DNA from: Gammaproteobacteria bacterium | GTDB taxonomy: Bacteria > Pseudomonadota > Gammaproteobacteria > Ga0077536 | Length of the DNA stretch: 64,000 nt | NCBI GenBank assembly: GCA_024234975.1 | Contig: JACKNH010000004.1 | Span: 310,001-374,000 of the forward strand | Reading direction: 5' to 3' | In this document: positions 7,662-16,832 of the stretch, piece by piece | How the letters are laid out: every line of letters starts with the position of its first letter | How positions within the stretch are numbered: the first letter of the stretch is position 1 | The notes under the pieces: model-generated | What the model was told of the DNA's origin: nothing | The model's input: the letters and a program-made list of their open reading frames with translations, nothing else | The model's database searches: none | Translations under genes and position numbers: made by a program

Positions 7662-9110
7662 TCACGTTGCACCCCCCGGCGTTGGCGGCAGCGCGGGGTC
7701 GTCCCCCAGGCCGAGAGCCTCCAGATTCATACTGGCGGCATGAAATCCGGCCAGCGCGATTTGGTGGTCGAGATGTGCCTGCCAGCGCTTCAATGCTGCT
7801 TCGGCGATGCTGCGTTCGCGCTGGTTGAGCAGGAAGAAATCACTCAAGCCGGCCTCGAAGCGGCGGCCCTCGGCGACGGCCAGTGACTGCGCGGCGGCAT
7901 ACTCCTGGCGTGCGACCTGCTCCAGATCGCGCGTTGCCCTGACATTGAGCAGAGCCACTTCCAGATCCACTTCGGCCTGCTCGTAGAGGAACCGGATGCG
8001 CTCGCTCAAGCCTTCGATCCGGGCCGCGGCCGCAGCTTCGCGGCCGCGCGCCTGACGCCGTTCCAGCGGCACGCTCAAGCGCAGATCGGCGACGCTGTCG
8101 GTGCCGCGCAATGCGGCCGCGCGCTGGCCGAAATCCCGGCTGGCATACAGACTGAGATCCAGCCGCGGCAATGCCTCGTTCTGCGCAAGGTCACGTTCCA
8201 GCGTGGCCACCTCGCGTGCCAGGTCGGCGATGGCGATATCAGGGCGTCGTGTAAACGCGCGTTCGAGCAGTTCGCGTAGCGGCAGCATGAGCAGGTCAAG
8301 GTCGTCTGCCGGCATCGCCAACGCCGGGTCATAGACCGGGCGCCGTGGTCGTCCGTCGGCATCGCGCAGGTACAGGGACAAGGTCTCTGCAGCCACGCCA
8401 GCCTGCCGGGTGGCATCAACCACCAATGCTTTGCGCTGCAGGATAGCTTGTTCGTTCTCGGCCAGCAGAAAGGCGGCGACATCACCGCGATCAACCCGCC
8501 GCTGCAGCGCCTGCCCCCGCTGTTCGGCGACCGCGAGCAGTTCGCGGTAGGCTTCGAGCAGCCGCTGGGCGATCAGCCAGCGCGTGTAGGCCACATAGGC
8601 CTGTTGCTGAAGGCTGACCAGTTGCGCGCGGAAGGCATGGCGCTGGGATTGTGCTTCGACTTCAGCCCTGGCCAGCGCATACCTTCGATCATCGATCTCG
8701 CGATCGCGCAACAAGGACAAGGCCACGCCGATGCGCGCTTCGCCCAGCGTGCCGGTCAATGCGCCGCCGTCGTACACCGGGAACGCGCCGTCACCGAGCC
8801 GGTAACTGGCGAATGCTTCCGCATTCATCGCTTTCAGCGGCCGGGTGACAGTGGCGGTCGCGGCTGTGCCACCGTAATAGCCCGATAGCCGGCTGTTGAT
8901 ACCGGCTTCCAGCCGATGATCGAACGCGCCCTGCGCACGCGTGATGTCAGCTTCGCGCTCACGCACCTGCGCTGCGGCGGCATGGACCAGCGGCGAATAT
9001 GCGCGGGCGCTGCGAAGTACCTCGGCCAGGGTCGTGGGTTCATCATTGGCCGCTGTCGCGGTACTGACAAACAGGAACGCGACCGCCAGGTATATCCATC
9101 GACATTTCAT
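7662..9110 (-). CDS. TolC-like outer membrane efflux protein
   Basis: The 482-residue protein has a signal peptide (residues 1-20) followed by two long alpha-helical repeats rich in Ala, Arg, Glu and Gln, as in outer-membrane efflux proteins. LAEVLRSARAYSPLVHAAAA matches the start of the first OEP repeat. It would form the outer-membrane duct of the exporter. ATG 9110 overlaps the stop of the HlyD gene in an ATGA arrangement; the frame continues upstream but the signal peptide starts here. It is the last gene of a three-gene operon (ABC, HlyD, TolC) transcribed away from the Fur-box-like region. Confidence 0.83.
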   Translation of the reverse strand: MKCRWIYLAVAFLFVSTATAANDEPTTLAEVLRSARAYSPLVHAAAAQVREREADITRAQGAFDHRLEAGINSRLSGYYGGTAATATVTRPLKAMNAEAFASYRLGDGAFPVYDGGALTGTLGEARIGVALSLLRDREIDDRRYALARAEVEAQSQRHAFRAQLVSLQQQAYVAYTRWLIAQRLLEAYRELLAVAEQRGQALQRRVDRGDVAAFLLAENEQAILQRKALVVDATRQAGVAAETLSLYLRDADGRPRRPVYDPALAMPADDLDLLMLPLRELLERAFTRRPDIAIADLAREVATLERDLAQNEALPRLDLSLYASRDFGQRAAALRGTDSVADLRLSVPLERRQARGREAAAAARIEGLSERIRFLYEQAEVDLEVALLNVRATRDLEQVARQEYAAAQSLAVAEGRRFEAGLSDFFLLNQRERSIAEAALKRWQAHLDHQIALAGFHAASMNLEALGLGDDPALPPTPGGAT

Positions 9111-10237
9111 CGCGATGCCTCCCCGGCCGGTGCAGCCGGGACATTGACCGGCGGAAAGTTGTTCAACCGGCGCCACAGCTCGAACCCCAGCGGCACCGTT
9201 TCCAACTGGATGAAGGCCCGCGCATTGGCGCCCAGGCGGATGAACGATTCCGGTGGCCAGCCGCAGTTGCCGGCAATGCGCAAGCGGTTGGGCAGTTGCT
9301 GGTCGTTGCAGGTTGCGCGGTCAGCGGTTTCGGTGACCAGCACGCGGAAACGGCCATCGGCCCGCGCGCTGGGATCGACGAAGGCCACGGTTCCGGAAAA
9401 GGTGCCGATCGCGTATTGCGGAACGCCGCTGAACTGGAACGCCGGCCAGCCTTCGAACTGCAGCCGCACCGCGCGCCCCGGATGCACAAGGCCGATGTCG
9501 CGCCCATCGATGAAGACTTCCACTGCGCGTTCGGCATCCGCCGGCAGAAAGCTGACGAGGCGCTGGCCGGCATTGATCATGGTGGCCGTGTCGCCGGCGG
9601 CCACCTGGACGATGGTGCCATCGCGCGGCGCGACGACCAACTGGCTGCCCTGACGCGACAGGTTGACGTCTGCCTCGTTCACTGCCGCTGCCGCTTCCTG
9701 CTCGGTGACCTTGAGTTGTTGCACGCGGATGCGGGCCTGCTCGAAGTCGAGCCTGGAAGCAAGGCCTTCGTCGAACAACGCGCGCTTGCGCTGGTAGTCG
9801 AGCTCTGCCGTGGCCACTGCGTCACGCGCTGCTTCGTATTTCCTTTGCGCGGCATCGCGTTGCGCGACCAGCCGATCCACCAGCTGCTGGTCGATATCTT
9901 CGATGCGGGCGATGGGTGCGCCGGCAATGACCGGATCGCCATCGCGGACATACCATTGGGCCAGACGGCCACCGACCGTTGCACTGATCTCCTGCAACCG
10001 GTCGCGCGGATCCAGTGTGGTGACGCGGCCCAACCCCGACGTTGTCTGTACCCAGGGAATGAAGTACAGCCCCGCGGCAGTCACGATGATGGTCAGCGCC
10101 ACCAGCGCGGCCAGCAGCCGCAGGAACCGCGGTACCGCAACGCGCGACAGGCTGGTCAAGCCTGTGACCAGCGCGGCGGGGTAGTCATCGCGGAACGAGA
10201 ATTGCGTTTTGATATCGGCGTGCCGGCTGCGAGTCAT
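9107..10237 (-). CDS. HlyD-family periplasmic adaptor (membrane fusion protein)
   Basis: The 376-residue protein has an N-terminal cytoplasmic stretch, one membrane helix at about residues 40-62, a biotinyl-lipoyl-like segment (ATVGGRLAQWYVRDGDPVIAG), a coiled-coil hairpin at about 115-195 rich in Ala/Arg/Glu, and a beta-barrel region with VVAPRDGTIVQVAAGD. It should bridge the inner-membrane ABC protein to the TolC-like duct. It overlaps both neighbours by ATGA junctions, so the three products are translationally coupled. Confidence 0.86.
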   Translation of the reverse strand: MTRSRHADIKTQFSFRDDYPAALVTGLTSLSRVAVPRFLRLLAALVALTIIVTAAGLYFIPWVQTTSGLGRVTTLDPRDRLQEISATVGGRLAQWYVRDGDPVIAGAPIARIEDIDQQLVDRLVAQRDAAQRKYEAARDAVATAELDYQRKRALFDEGLASRLDFEQARIRVQQLKVTEQEAAAAVNEADVNLSRQGSQLVVAPRDGTIVQVAAGDTATMINAGQRLVSFLPADAERAVEVFIDGRDIGLVHPGRAVRLQFEGWPAFQFSGVPQYAIGTFSGTVAFVDPSARADGRFRVLVTETADRATCNDQQLPNRLRIAGNCGWPPESFIRLGANARAFIQLETVPLGFELWRRLNNFPPVNVPAAPAGEASR

Positions 10238-11916
10238 GCTGCACCTCCATACGTTTGCAGGGTTTGTGCGGTTGCCGTGAGCGTCAGCCGGTGGCTGAAG
10301 CCATTCATGGCCGGGTGTGCCGTGAAGTAGATGACGGTGGCGCCGGCCTCGACCATGCGGCCCAGCGCCGTTGCCATGATTGCCGGGTCCACCAGGTCGA
10401 ACAGCCGGTCAACGAGCACCATCTGTGGCCGGCTGATCAACGCGCCGGCAAGCTGCAGCCGCAGGCGCTGTTCAAGTGTCAGACAGTGGCTGGCGTCGGC
10501 TACGGTCGTCTGCAGGCCCGCGTCGAGGTCGGCAATCACGGTATGCAGTTCCATCAGCCGCAGTGCCTCATGCACATTGGCGCTGCTGGCCGGGGTCTGC
10601 TCGGTATCCAGCAGGTCGATGAGCGCAAGCGATGGCGGTGGTGGTTCCCCGTCGAGCACCACCACCCATTCACGAACGATTTGCGGGTCGACGCGATACA
10701 GGTCGATGCCAGCGAGCATCAGCGTGCCCGCCGTCGGCCGGAGGCTGGCAGTCAGCAGGTCACGAAACGCCGATTCGACCGCGTAGTTGTCGGCTTCGGC
10801 GCGGACGCAGGCGCGGGCCGGCAGCGTGATATCGAACCGGCACGCGGTGCGATTCGCGGTACACCGGGCGTCGACGACCACCAGTTCGCTGCCGCATGGG
10901 GCAGTGTCGTCGTGGCTGTGCCGTGCCGTCGATTCCGCCGGGATGGCCGCGATCCGGCTGAGCTCCTCGACCGCGGCAAAGACGTCATAAATCTGCGCCA
11001 GATAGCCGGCCAGCGGCTGCAGGCCGGCGAATATCGCCGACATGATGAGTTCCGCGGCGACCAGCTGGCCGAGCGTGAGCTCGCCGCGTATCACCAGCCA
11101 GCCACCAATGCCGAGCATGACCGCGCTGGCCAGCGCATACAGCAGCAACAGGCAAAGCAATTGTCGGTAGGTATGGCGGAAATGCCGTTCCTGGCAATCG
11201 ACATGATGGTGAATGATGGCGTCGGTAGTGGCCAGTGCACGACGGCAACGCGCACTGGCGCGGAAATAGCGGTGATGAATTGCCAGCTGCTGCAACCATT
11301 CGGCCACGTCGTACTTGGCCTGGGAGAGCTCACACGAGCTGTGTACTGCGGCCCAGCCCCATATGCGCCAGACAAGCGCCAACGCAAGCACCATCAACAG
11401 CGTGAATACCAGGAAATACGAGTGATACAGCGAGACCACGACAAACCCTATCAGTGACTGCAGCAGCAGCGTGAAGCCGCTGGTCAGTACATAGGGAATC
11501 GACTTCTTCAGCGTGAGGATGTCGAAGTAGCGATTGAACAGTGACAGCCGCGCCTGTGGATCGAACGATTCGGACTGACCGGCCAGCGCCGACATGGCGA
11601 TCTCGCCGGAGATGCGAGTAAAGATGCGGCGGTTGAACAACTCCACAGCATAGGCACGCAATGCGTACAACAGGCCGGAGATGAACAGCCCGAGGAACAA
11701 CACGATCGCGAGCGTCGCCACCGCGCGCGGCAGCGCGGTGTTGGCGACGGAATCGATGAGCATCTGGATCGAGATCGGCAGTGCCAGAGTCAACAGGCTG
11801 ATCGCAACCGTGTAGGTGACAGTGACACTGAAGTAGGCGCGTTCAGGCGCCAGTACGCGACGCGCCAATGCCAGCAGCGTGGCCGGCGGCAAGGCGTGAG
11901 CAATCGGTGATTTCAT
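10234..11916 (-). CDS. ABC exporter (membrane plus nucleotide-binding fusion) with a degenerate ATPase domain
   Basis: The N-terminal half, to about residue 310, is a type-I ABC exporter membrane domain with six hydrophobic segments. The C-terminal half aligns with an ABC ATPase, but each catalytic motif is lost. The Walker A position reads VRAEADNYAVESAF with no GxxGxGKS/T. The signature LSGGQ reads LTLEQ. Walker B is MVLVDRLFD, with Arg where the catalytic Glu belongs. Only the fold and an H-loop-like FTAHP remain. ATP hydrolysis by this subunit is therefore unlikely, and it may need another NBD or another energy source. The start is uncertain: 11916 is chosen, 11928 is possible, and the frame is open to 12045. 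It heads the operon with the HlyD and TolC-like genes. Confidence 0.8.
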   Translation of the reverse strand: MKSPIAHALPPATLLALARRVLAPERAYFSVTVTYTVAISLLTLALPISIQMLIDSVANTALPRAVATLAIVLFLGLFISGLLYALRAYAVELFNRRIFTRISGEIAMSALAGQSESFDPQARLSLFNRYFDILTLKKSIPYVLTSGFTLLLQSLIGFVVVSLYHSYFLVFTLLMVLALALVWRIWGWAAVHSSCELSQAKYDVAEWLQQLAIHHRYFRASARCRRALATTDAIIHHHVDCQERHFRHTYRQLLCLLLLYALASAVMLGIGGWLVIRGELTLGQLVAAELIMSAIFAGLQPLAGYLAQIYDVFAAVEELSRIAAIPAESTARHSHDDTAPCGSELVVVDARCTANRTACRFDITLPARACVRAEADNYAVESAFRDLLTASLRPTAGTLMLAGIDLYRVDPQIVREWVVVLDGEPPPPSLALIDLLDTEQTPASSANVHEALRLMELHTVIADLDAGLQTTVADASHCLTLEQRLRLQLAGALISRPQMVLVDRLFDLVDPAIMATALGRMVEAGATVIYFTAHPAMNGFSHRLTLTATAQTLQTYGGAA

Positions 11917-12097
11917 CGTGGCAATCATTCCTCTGCGTGAAAGAAGGGCGACCTGGGCGCGCCCGCTGCCCATGCGTGACACGACGTTCCGACTGAAATG
12001 AAGAAATAATGATTTCGCGAATATTCGATAGGAAAATGCTTTCATGCAGAGACCCCGCCCGGTTTGAAGTCAGAGGTCGTGTTATGTAAATGCTATT

Positions 12098-12116
12098 GAT
12101 AATGATTCGTATTCAA
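12098..12116. promoter_or_regulatory. Fur-box-like operator between the divergent exporter and TonB operons
   Basis: The bases read GATAAT-GATTCG-TATTCA, resembling the Fur hexamer array (GATAAT repeats) with flanking AT-rich sequence. It sits in the only intergenic gap between two divergent operons that include a siderophore receptor, exactly where iron repression of both would be exerted. The third unit matches poorly, so this is a probable site. Confidence 0.6.
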
Positions 12117-12177
12117 GATAGATTCGCCTCAGGGTCGGCGGATCGTCCGCCAGGCCGTTCATCTGTGAGGGCATTGC

Positions 12178-12807
12178 GTGTCATTTCTCGAATTGGTGCA
12201 GGCCGGGGGCGCCATCAACTGGATTCTGTTTGCGATGTCACTGGTGGCAATGACCGTTGCCCTTGCCAAGGGCTGGCAGCTCTATCGCGCGCGCCCGCGG
12301 CCGGCGCCCCAAAACATGAACGCGCTGACCGAAAACCTCGCCGGCGCCGACCCGGGTGAGGCATCCAGTATCGCCACCACACCCCGTGGCAGAATCCTGC
12401 AACGCTATTCAGAACTGCGCCGTAGTACCGGACTGCAACCGGCCCAGATTCACGACGAACTCATGCGCCTGGCCACCGCCGAGCTGACTCTGCTGTCAGC
12501 TCACTTGCGCACCCTGGAAATCATCGCTGCCACCGCGCCGCTGCTCGGGTTGCTCGGCACCGTGCTCGGGATGATCGATGCGTTCCAGGCGATGGAACTC
12601 ACCGGCGATCGCGCGAATCCCCAGGTGTTGTCAGGCGGCATATGGAAAGCACTGCTGACAACGGCCTGCGGGCTTGCCGTGGCCATCCCCGTTGGCGTCG
12701 CCCACCATTACCTCGAACGCGCAGTCGACAGCCAGGGTGACCTCCTCGCCGACGACATTGCGGCGCTGACGACAGCACAATTCGTCGCTGCGGCAAACCA
12801 TCGATGA
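12178..12807 (+). CDS. exbB: ExbB/TolQ-type proton channel subunit
   Basis: The 209-residue protein has three hydrophobic segments (about 12-32, 112-135 and 155-178) and the MotA/TolQ/ExbB signature APLLGLLGTVLGMIDAF near residue 120. It would convert proton motive force into TonB movement. The start is GTG at 12178, supported by GAGGG about 10 bases upstream. It is the first gene of a tight operon in which each start overlaps the previous stop. At 209 residues it is shorter than E. coli ExbB. Confidence 0.88.
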   Translation: MSFLELVQAGGAINWILFAMSLVAMTVALAKGWQLYRARPRPAPQNMNALTENLAGADPGEASSIATTPRGRILQRYSELRRSTGLQPAQIHDELMRLATAELTLLSAHLRTLEIIAATAPLLGLLGTVLGMIDAFQAMELTGDRANPQVLSGGIWKALLTTACGLAVAIPVGVAHHYLERAVDSQGDLLADDIAALTTAQFVAAANHR

Positions 12808-13202
12808 ACTTGCGCAACCGAATCCAGCAACGAACACGTCGCGTCAGCATGACGCCATTGATCGACGTCGTGTTCATTCTGCTGATGTTCTTCATGCTCA
12901 GCAGCACATTCACTCGCGAGACAACGCTCCCTATCGCGGCCGCTGCGGCCTCTGACCATCCGTCGCCCCGGGGCGCAGACGCTCAACTTATCCGATTGCG
13001 CGCCAATGGCCGGATGGAACTCGCCGGTCAGATCATCGATGGCCCGGATGACCTGCTGCGTTCGCTGCAGCATGACCTTGGCGCTACGGAACAGGTCATG
13101 CTCGTTCCTGATGACGACGTGTCCGTGCAATTGATCATCACGGTCCTGGAACGCATTGCCAATTCCGGCTTGGCCGTCCCACTTGGGGTTCCTTCGCGAT
13201 GA
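12804..13202 (+). CDS. exbD: ExbD/TolR-type subunit, first copy
   Basis: The 132-residue protein has a short cytoplasmic N-terminus and a single membrane helix beginning MTPLIDVVFILLMFFML, whose Asp is the conserved proton-carrying residue. A periplasmic domain follows. The ATGA overlap with exbB couples translation. A second, divergent exbD copy follows immediately, as seen in other TonB operons that carry ExbB-ExbD-ExbD sets. Confidence 0.88.
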   Translation: MNLRNRIQQRTRRVSMTPLIDVVFILLMFFMLSSTFTRETTLPIAAAAASDHPSPRGADAQLIRLRANGRMELAGQIIDGPDDLLRSLQHDLGATEQVMLVPDDDVSVQLIITVLERIANSGLAVPLGVPSR

Positions 13203-13609
13203 GCCCGCTGATGTCCAAGCGTTCTGCCGCGCGCAGTCGCCGCCGCAGCATCGACGAAAACGTGACGCCGCTGATAAATATCGTGTTTCTGCTGCTGGTG
13301 TTCTTCATCATCGCCGGCAACATCGCCCCACCAGCGACACTTGCCATCGACTTGCCAACAAGCCAATCGCAGCGGCCGACAGAAGGAAATGCCATAACGA
13401 TAGAGCTGGCAGCCGATGGCGGCATGGCCATGGACGGTGTCGACATAACGCTGGACGAATTGGCCGATGGGTTCATGGGAACCCGAACCACGGCCATCAC
13501 GTTGAAAGCTGACGCAAACGTCCCGTATGCGACGCTCGCGCCGGTTCTGTCAGCGCTGCGACACGCAGGCGACCTCGTGCTCTCTGCCAGAACGATGCCG
13601 CGGCCGTGA
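13199..13609 (+). CDS. exbD: ExbD/TolR-type subunit, second copy
   Basis: The 136-residue protein has NVTPLINIVFLLLVFFIIAG at about residues 21-40, the ExbD membrane helix. The usual Asp at LIDxVF is replaced by Asn (LINIVF), so this copy may not carry protons and could play a structural or asymmetric role beside the first copy. It overlaps the upstream gene by ATGA. Confidence 0.85.
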   Translation: MSPLMSKRSAARSRRRSIDENVTPLINIVFLLLVFFIIAGNIAPPATLAIDLPTSQSQRPTEGNAITIELAADGGMAMDGVDITLDELADGFMGTRTTAITLKADANVPYATLAPVLSALRHAGDLVLSARTMPRP

Positions 13610-14412
13610 ACAACGCCAGAACATGGATGACAGCAGCGATATGCGCGGCATCACTGCATGCGGTCGCGCTGGTTGGTTACCGGTTGCCGGAATCAAACGC
13701 TGTCGGCGGTACGCCGGCACGCGATGGGATATCGCTGACGTTGACTACACTGCCGGTCATCAACGAACCCGCCGGCGAAGTTGCAACCCCGCAACCACAA
13801 CCCGTTAATGCGCCCATACCACGGCGCTCCGCGCAGGCATCCAGGTCACAAACAGCGCGTGTCATACCAGAGCCGCCGCCTGCAACGCTGAATACGGAGC
13901 CGTCACAGACACTGGCAAAACAGCTCACGGAACTCGAACCAACGGACACAGCGCCATCGGCAGAAGCGGACCAGTCCTCCACTGCGCAAGGCGGAGAGCC
14001 GCGGTACGCGGGAGTGAACAACGAACCCGCGAACGCCGATGCAACTGCCGACGCATCCACGGCGAGGTCAACAGACGCAAGCGCCACTGCAAGCGACAAA
14101 CCCGTCCCGCAACGCCATCTGCGCAAATACATCGCCACCCTCGCTGCATGGATAGACAAGCACAAGCGCTATCCTGGAGAGCTCAAGAAGCAGCATATCC
14201 AGGGCGTGGTCACTGTCCGCTTCACCGTCAGGCGCGACGGCAGCCTGCTTCGCAATGAAGTCGACCGCAGTTCTGGGTACGCACAACTCGACGAAGCCGC
14301 GCTGGCAACGCTGCGCGCCTGTGACCCCTTCCCGGCTTTCCCCCGCCAGATCGATCGCGACGAGCTGAATATCGCCGTGCCGATCGAGTACGCATTGATC
14401 AAGAACCGGTAA
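13606..14412 (+). CDS. tonB: TonB-family energy transducer
   Basis: The 268-residue protein has an N-terminal membrane segment (about 8-22), a long Pro/Ala/Thr/Ser-rich spacer (about 40-165) and a C-terminal TonB domain with the conserved YPGELKKQHIQGVVTVRF. It spans the periplasm and contacts the receptor's TonB box. The GTG start overlaps the exbD stop (GTGA). It is dedicated to the receptor encoded 21 bases downstream. Confidence 0.86.
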   Translation: MNNARTWMTAAICAASLHAVALVGYRLPESNAVGGTPARDGISLTLTTLPVINEPAGEVATPQPQPVNAPIPRRSAQASRSQTARVIPEPPPATLNTEPSQTLAKQLTELEPTDTAPSAEADQSSTAQGGEPRYAGVNNEPANADATADASTARSTDASATASDKPVPQRHLRKYIATLAAWIDKHKRYPGELKKQHIQGVVTVRFTVRRDGSLLRNEVDRSSGYAQLDEAALATLRACDPFPAFPRQIDRDELNIAVPIEYALIKNR

Positions 14413-14433
14413 CCCCAGAAAAGGAACAGCATC

Positions 14434-16803
14434 ATGAAATCATCCCGCTGCAAAGCGCCGCGCAGTCTCCGCGCTGACCGACGCCACGACAATGTTTGCA
14501 CCATGTCCGTCACGACGCGCGCCCTATCACACGGCGCCCTCGCAATGGCCATGGGGTTTTCGGCCGGCACGGTTCTGGCGCAATCGAGCGATGACGAAAC
14601 GATCACCCTGGATACGATCTCTATCCGTGACCGTACATTGGATACGAATCCGTACGCCGAAGAAGCCGCACCCTACAAGGCTCGGATATCAGGCGATGTC
14701 CGTCATACGCGGCCATTGGCGCAGACGCCGCAAACCATCAACGTGTTGACCCAGACGCAGGTACAGGAATCGGGCAAGACGGATTTGAAAGAAATTCTCG
14801 CCGCGCAACCCGGCATCACGCTGGGAACGGGCGAGAACGGCAACGCGTTCGGCGACCGCTACATCATCCGTGGACATGAAGCGCGCAGCGATGTGTTCGT
14901 CGACGGCTTGCGGGACCCGGGCATGACCACGCGGGAAGCGTTCGCCACCGAACAGATCGAGGTGACCAAGGGGCCAAGTTCGACCTTTGCCGGCCGTGGC
15001 TCCACCGGCGGCGCGGTCAACGGTATCACCAAGCAGGCCAGCACCGACTATGACCTCGTTCAACTGTCCGCCGGACTGGGCACGGATGAGTACCATCGAC
15101 TTACGATCGACGCCAACAAGGTCATCACGGACGATCTGGCGCTGCGCGCCAATCTGCTGCATGCCTATGAAGAGGTCCCGGAACGGGGGCCTGCGGATCG
15201 CGAACGTACGGGCGCCCTGCTGTCAGCGAGCTGGTACGCCAGCGAACAGTTGACGCTGAGTGGTGACTTCTACTGGCTTGATGCATCTGATCTTCCGGAC
15301 CTCGGGTCATTCTTTGTCCAGGAGACACGGTCACCCTACGACGATATTCCGGTCTATGCCCAGGCTGATGCGGACTTCCTGAATACCGAAGTGCTGGCAG
15401 GCACATTCAAGGCGGCTTACCGTCTGGATAATGGCCTGACATTGCGTAATGCCGTGCGCTTCGGCACAACCGATAACGGCTATGTGGTGACCGGGGCCCG
15501 CGGTGCGGTGCGCGATGCGACCGATCCTGACGCACCGTACGCGTTCACGATCACGTTGTCCGGGCATCAGGGCTGGCAGGAGGTGGAATACTTTGCCGAG
15601 CAGGCCATTGCCCAATTCGCTGCCGGCTTCGGCGCCACCGAACACGAATTCATTTTCGGCGTTGAGTATATCGATGAAAGTGTCACCAACGGCGTCTACG
15701 CCATTGCTGATGCGGCGAGCCCGACGTGCATCGTCGTCGGCCGCAACGGTCCCGCACCAGGCGTCTGCGCACTCGATGCCACTGGCGTGACGGTCGCCAA
15801 TCTCAATGGTGTGCTGGAGCGCAGCGTGACGCGCGGCAGCTTCGATTCAAGCTACGACATCAAAACGGTGTCGGCCTACCTGATGGACACCGTTGACCTT
15901 GGTGACAGGTTCACCGCCTTCTTCGGTGTGCGCTTCGACCATTTCGATTACGCCAATGCCGTGCGCGATCGCAGTGGCCTGGTCCAGCAATACGACTATG
16001 CCGACAGCTTGTGGAATGGCCACGCCGGCGTTGTCTACCAGCTGACCGATGAAGGCAACCTCTACGCAACTTTCAGCACCTCGTCGAACATCAACGGCGG
16101 CGAGTCCGACGTGGGTGGCAGTTGCGGCTACGGCGGCCTCTGCGGATCACCGCAGCAGGTTTCCGACAGCAAACCGGAAAGCGTGCAGAACATCGAGGTG
16201 GGTACGAAATGGAATGTGTTGGATGAGCGACTGCTGCTGACCGCGGCGCTGTTCCAGATCACCAAGGACGATGTCATGGAGAGCGTTGGCGATGCTTACA
16301 GCACCATCGGCACACTCAACACTGGCCGCAATCGCGTGCGTGGCATCGAACTCGCGGCCACCGGCAACATCTCTGACGCCATGAGTGTGCAGGCTGGCGC
16401 CAGCTTCATGACCTCGAAAGTACTGGCGTCCTTCAATGCCGCCGATGTCGGTCGCGCACTCAGCAATTTCGCCAATAACAGTGCATACCTGCAACTGCGT
16501 TACAAGGTCACGCCCGAATTCGTGGTGGGAGGCACAGTGACGTACAAGGGGCGGATGTTCGGGGGGCAGCCAGATACGGCAGCCGGTTTCAACACGACAC
16601 TCAACCAGTACAGCATCGTGGTGCCGTCCTATACAGCGCTTGACCTGTTCGCGAGTTACCAGTTCAACGAACAACTGTCGGCGCGGGTCAACGTCGGCAA
16701 CGTCACTGACGAAGTCTACTATCTGGCGGCGTACCGTAGCGGCACTTTCATGTATCTCGGTGATCCGCGAAACGCACGGTTGACCGTCAACTACAGCTTC
16801 TGA
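14434..16803 (+). CDS. TonB-dependent siderophore receptor (Fiu/PiuA-like, probably catecholate)
   Basis: The 789-residue receptor starts with a long signal region (to about residue 50, ending VLAQ) and a TonB-box-like ETITLDTI. The plug domain holds QTPQTINVLTQTQ and RDPGMTTREAF..IEVTKGPSS. A 22-strand barrel ends in the aromatic terminus NYSF. Overall similarity and the following piuC-like gene point to the Fiu/PiuA group, which takes up Fe(III)-catecholates. AAGGA precedes ATG 14434. Regulation by iron through the upstream Fur-like box is inferred. Confidence 0.88.
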   Translation: MKSSRCKAPRSLRADRRHDNVCTMSVTTRALSHGALAMAMGFSAGTVLAQSSDDETITLDTISIRDRTLDTNPYAEEAAPYKARISGDVRHTRPLAQTPQTINVLTQTQVQESGKTDLKEILAAQPGITLGTGENGNAFGDRYIIRGHEARSDVFVDGLRDPGMTTREAFATEQIEVTKGPSSTFAGRGSTGGAVNGITKQASTDYDLVQLSAGLGTDEYHRLTIDANKVITDDLALRANLLHAYEEVPERGPADRERTGALLSASWYASEQLTLSGDFYWLDASDLPDLGSFFVQETRSPYDDIPVYAQADADFLNTEVLAGTFKAAYRLDNGLTLRNAVRFGTTDNGYVVTGARGAVRDATDPDAPYAFTITLSGHQGWQEVEYFAEQAIAQFAAGFGATEHEFIFGVEYIDESVTNGVYAIADAASPTCIVVGRNGPAPGVCALDATGVTVANLNGVLERSVTRGSFDSSYDIKTVSAYLMDTVDLGDRFTAFFGVRFDHFDYANAVRDRSGLVQQYDYADSLWNGHAGVVYQLTDEGNLYATFSTSSNINGGESDVGGSCGYGGLCGSPQQVSDSKPESVQNIEVGTKWNVLDERLLLTAALFQITKDDVMESVGDAYSTIGTLNTGRNRVRGIELAATGNISDAMSVQAGASFMTSKVLASFNAADVGRALSNFANNSAYLQLRYKVTPEFVVGGTVTYKGRMFGGQPDTAAGFNTTLNQYSIVVPSYTALDLFASYQFNEQLSARVNVGNVTDEVYYLAAYRSGTFMYLGDPRNARLTVNYSF

Positions 16804-16832
16804 ATGCCGTTCCCGAGGTTGAGTAAACCGAC

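Noticed and set aside
10255..11457. 400-codon frame on the + strand
   Set aside because: Antisense to the ABC exporter gene, with Arg/Gln/His bias and no family resemblance.
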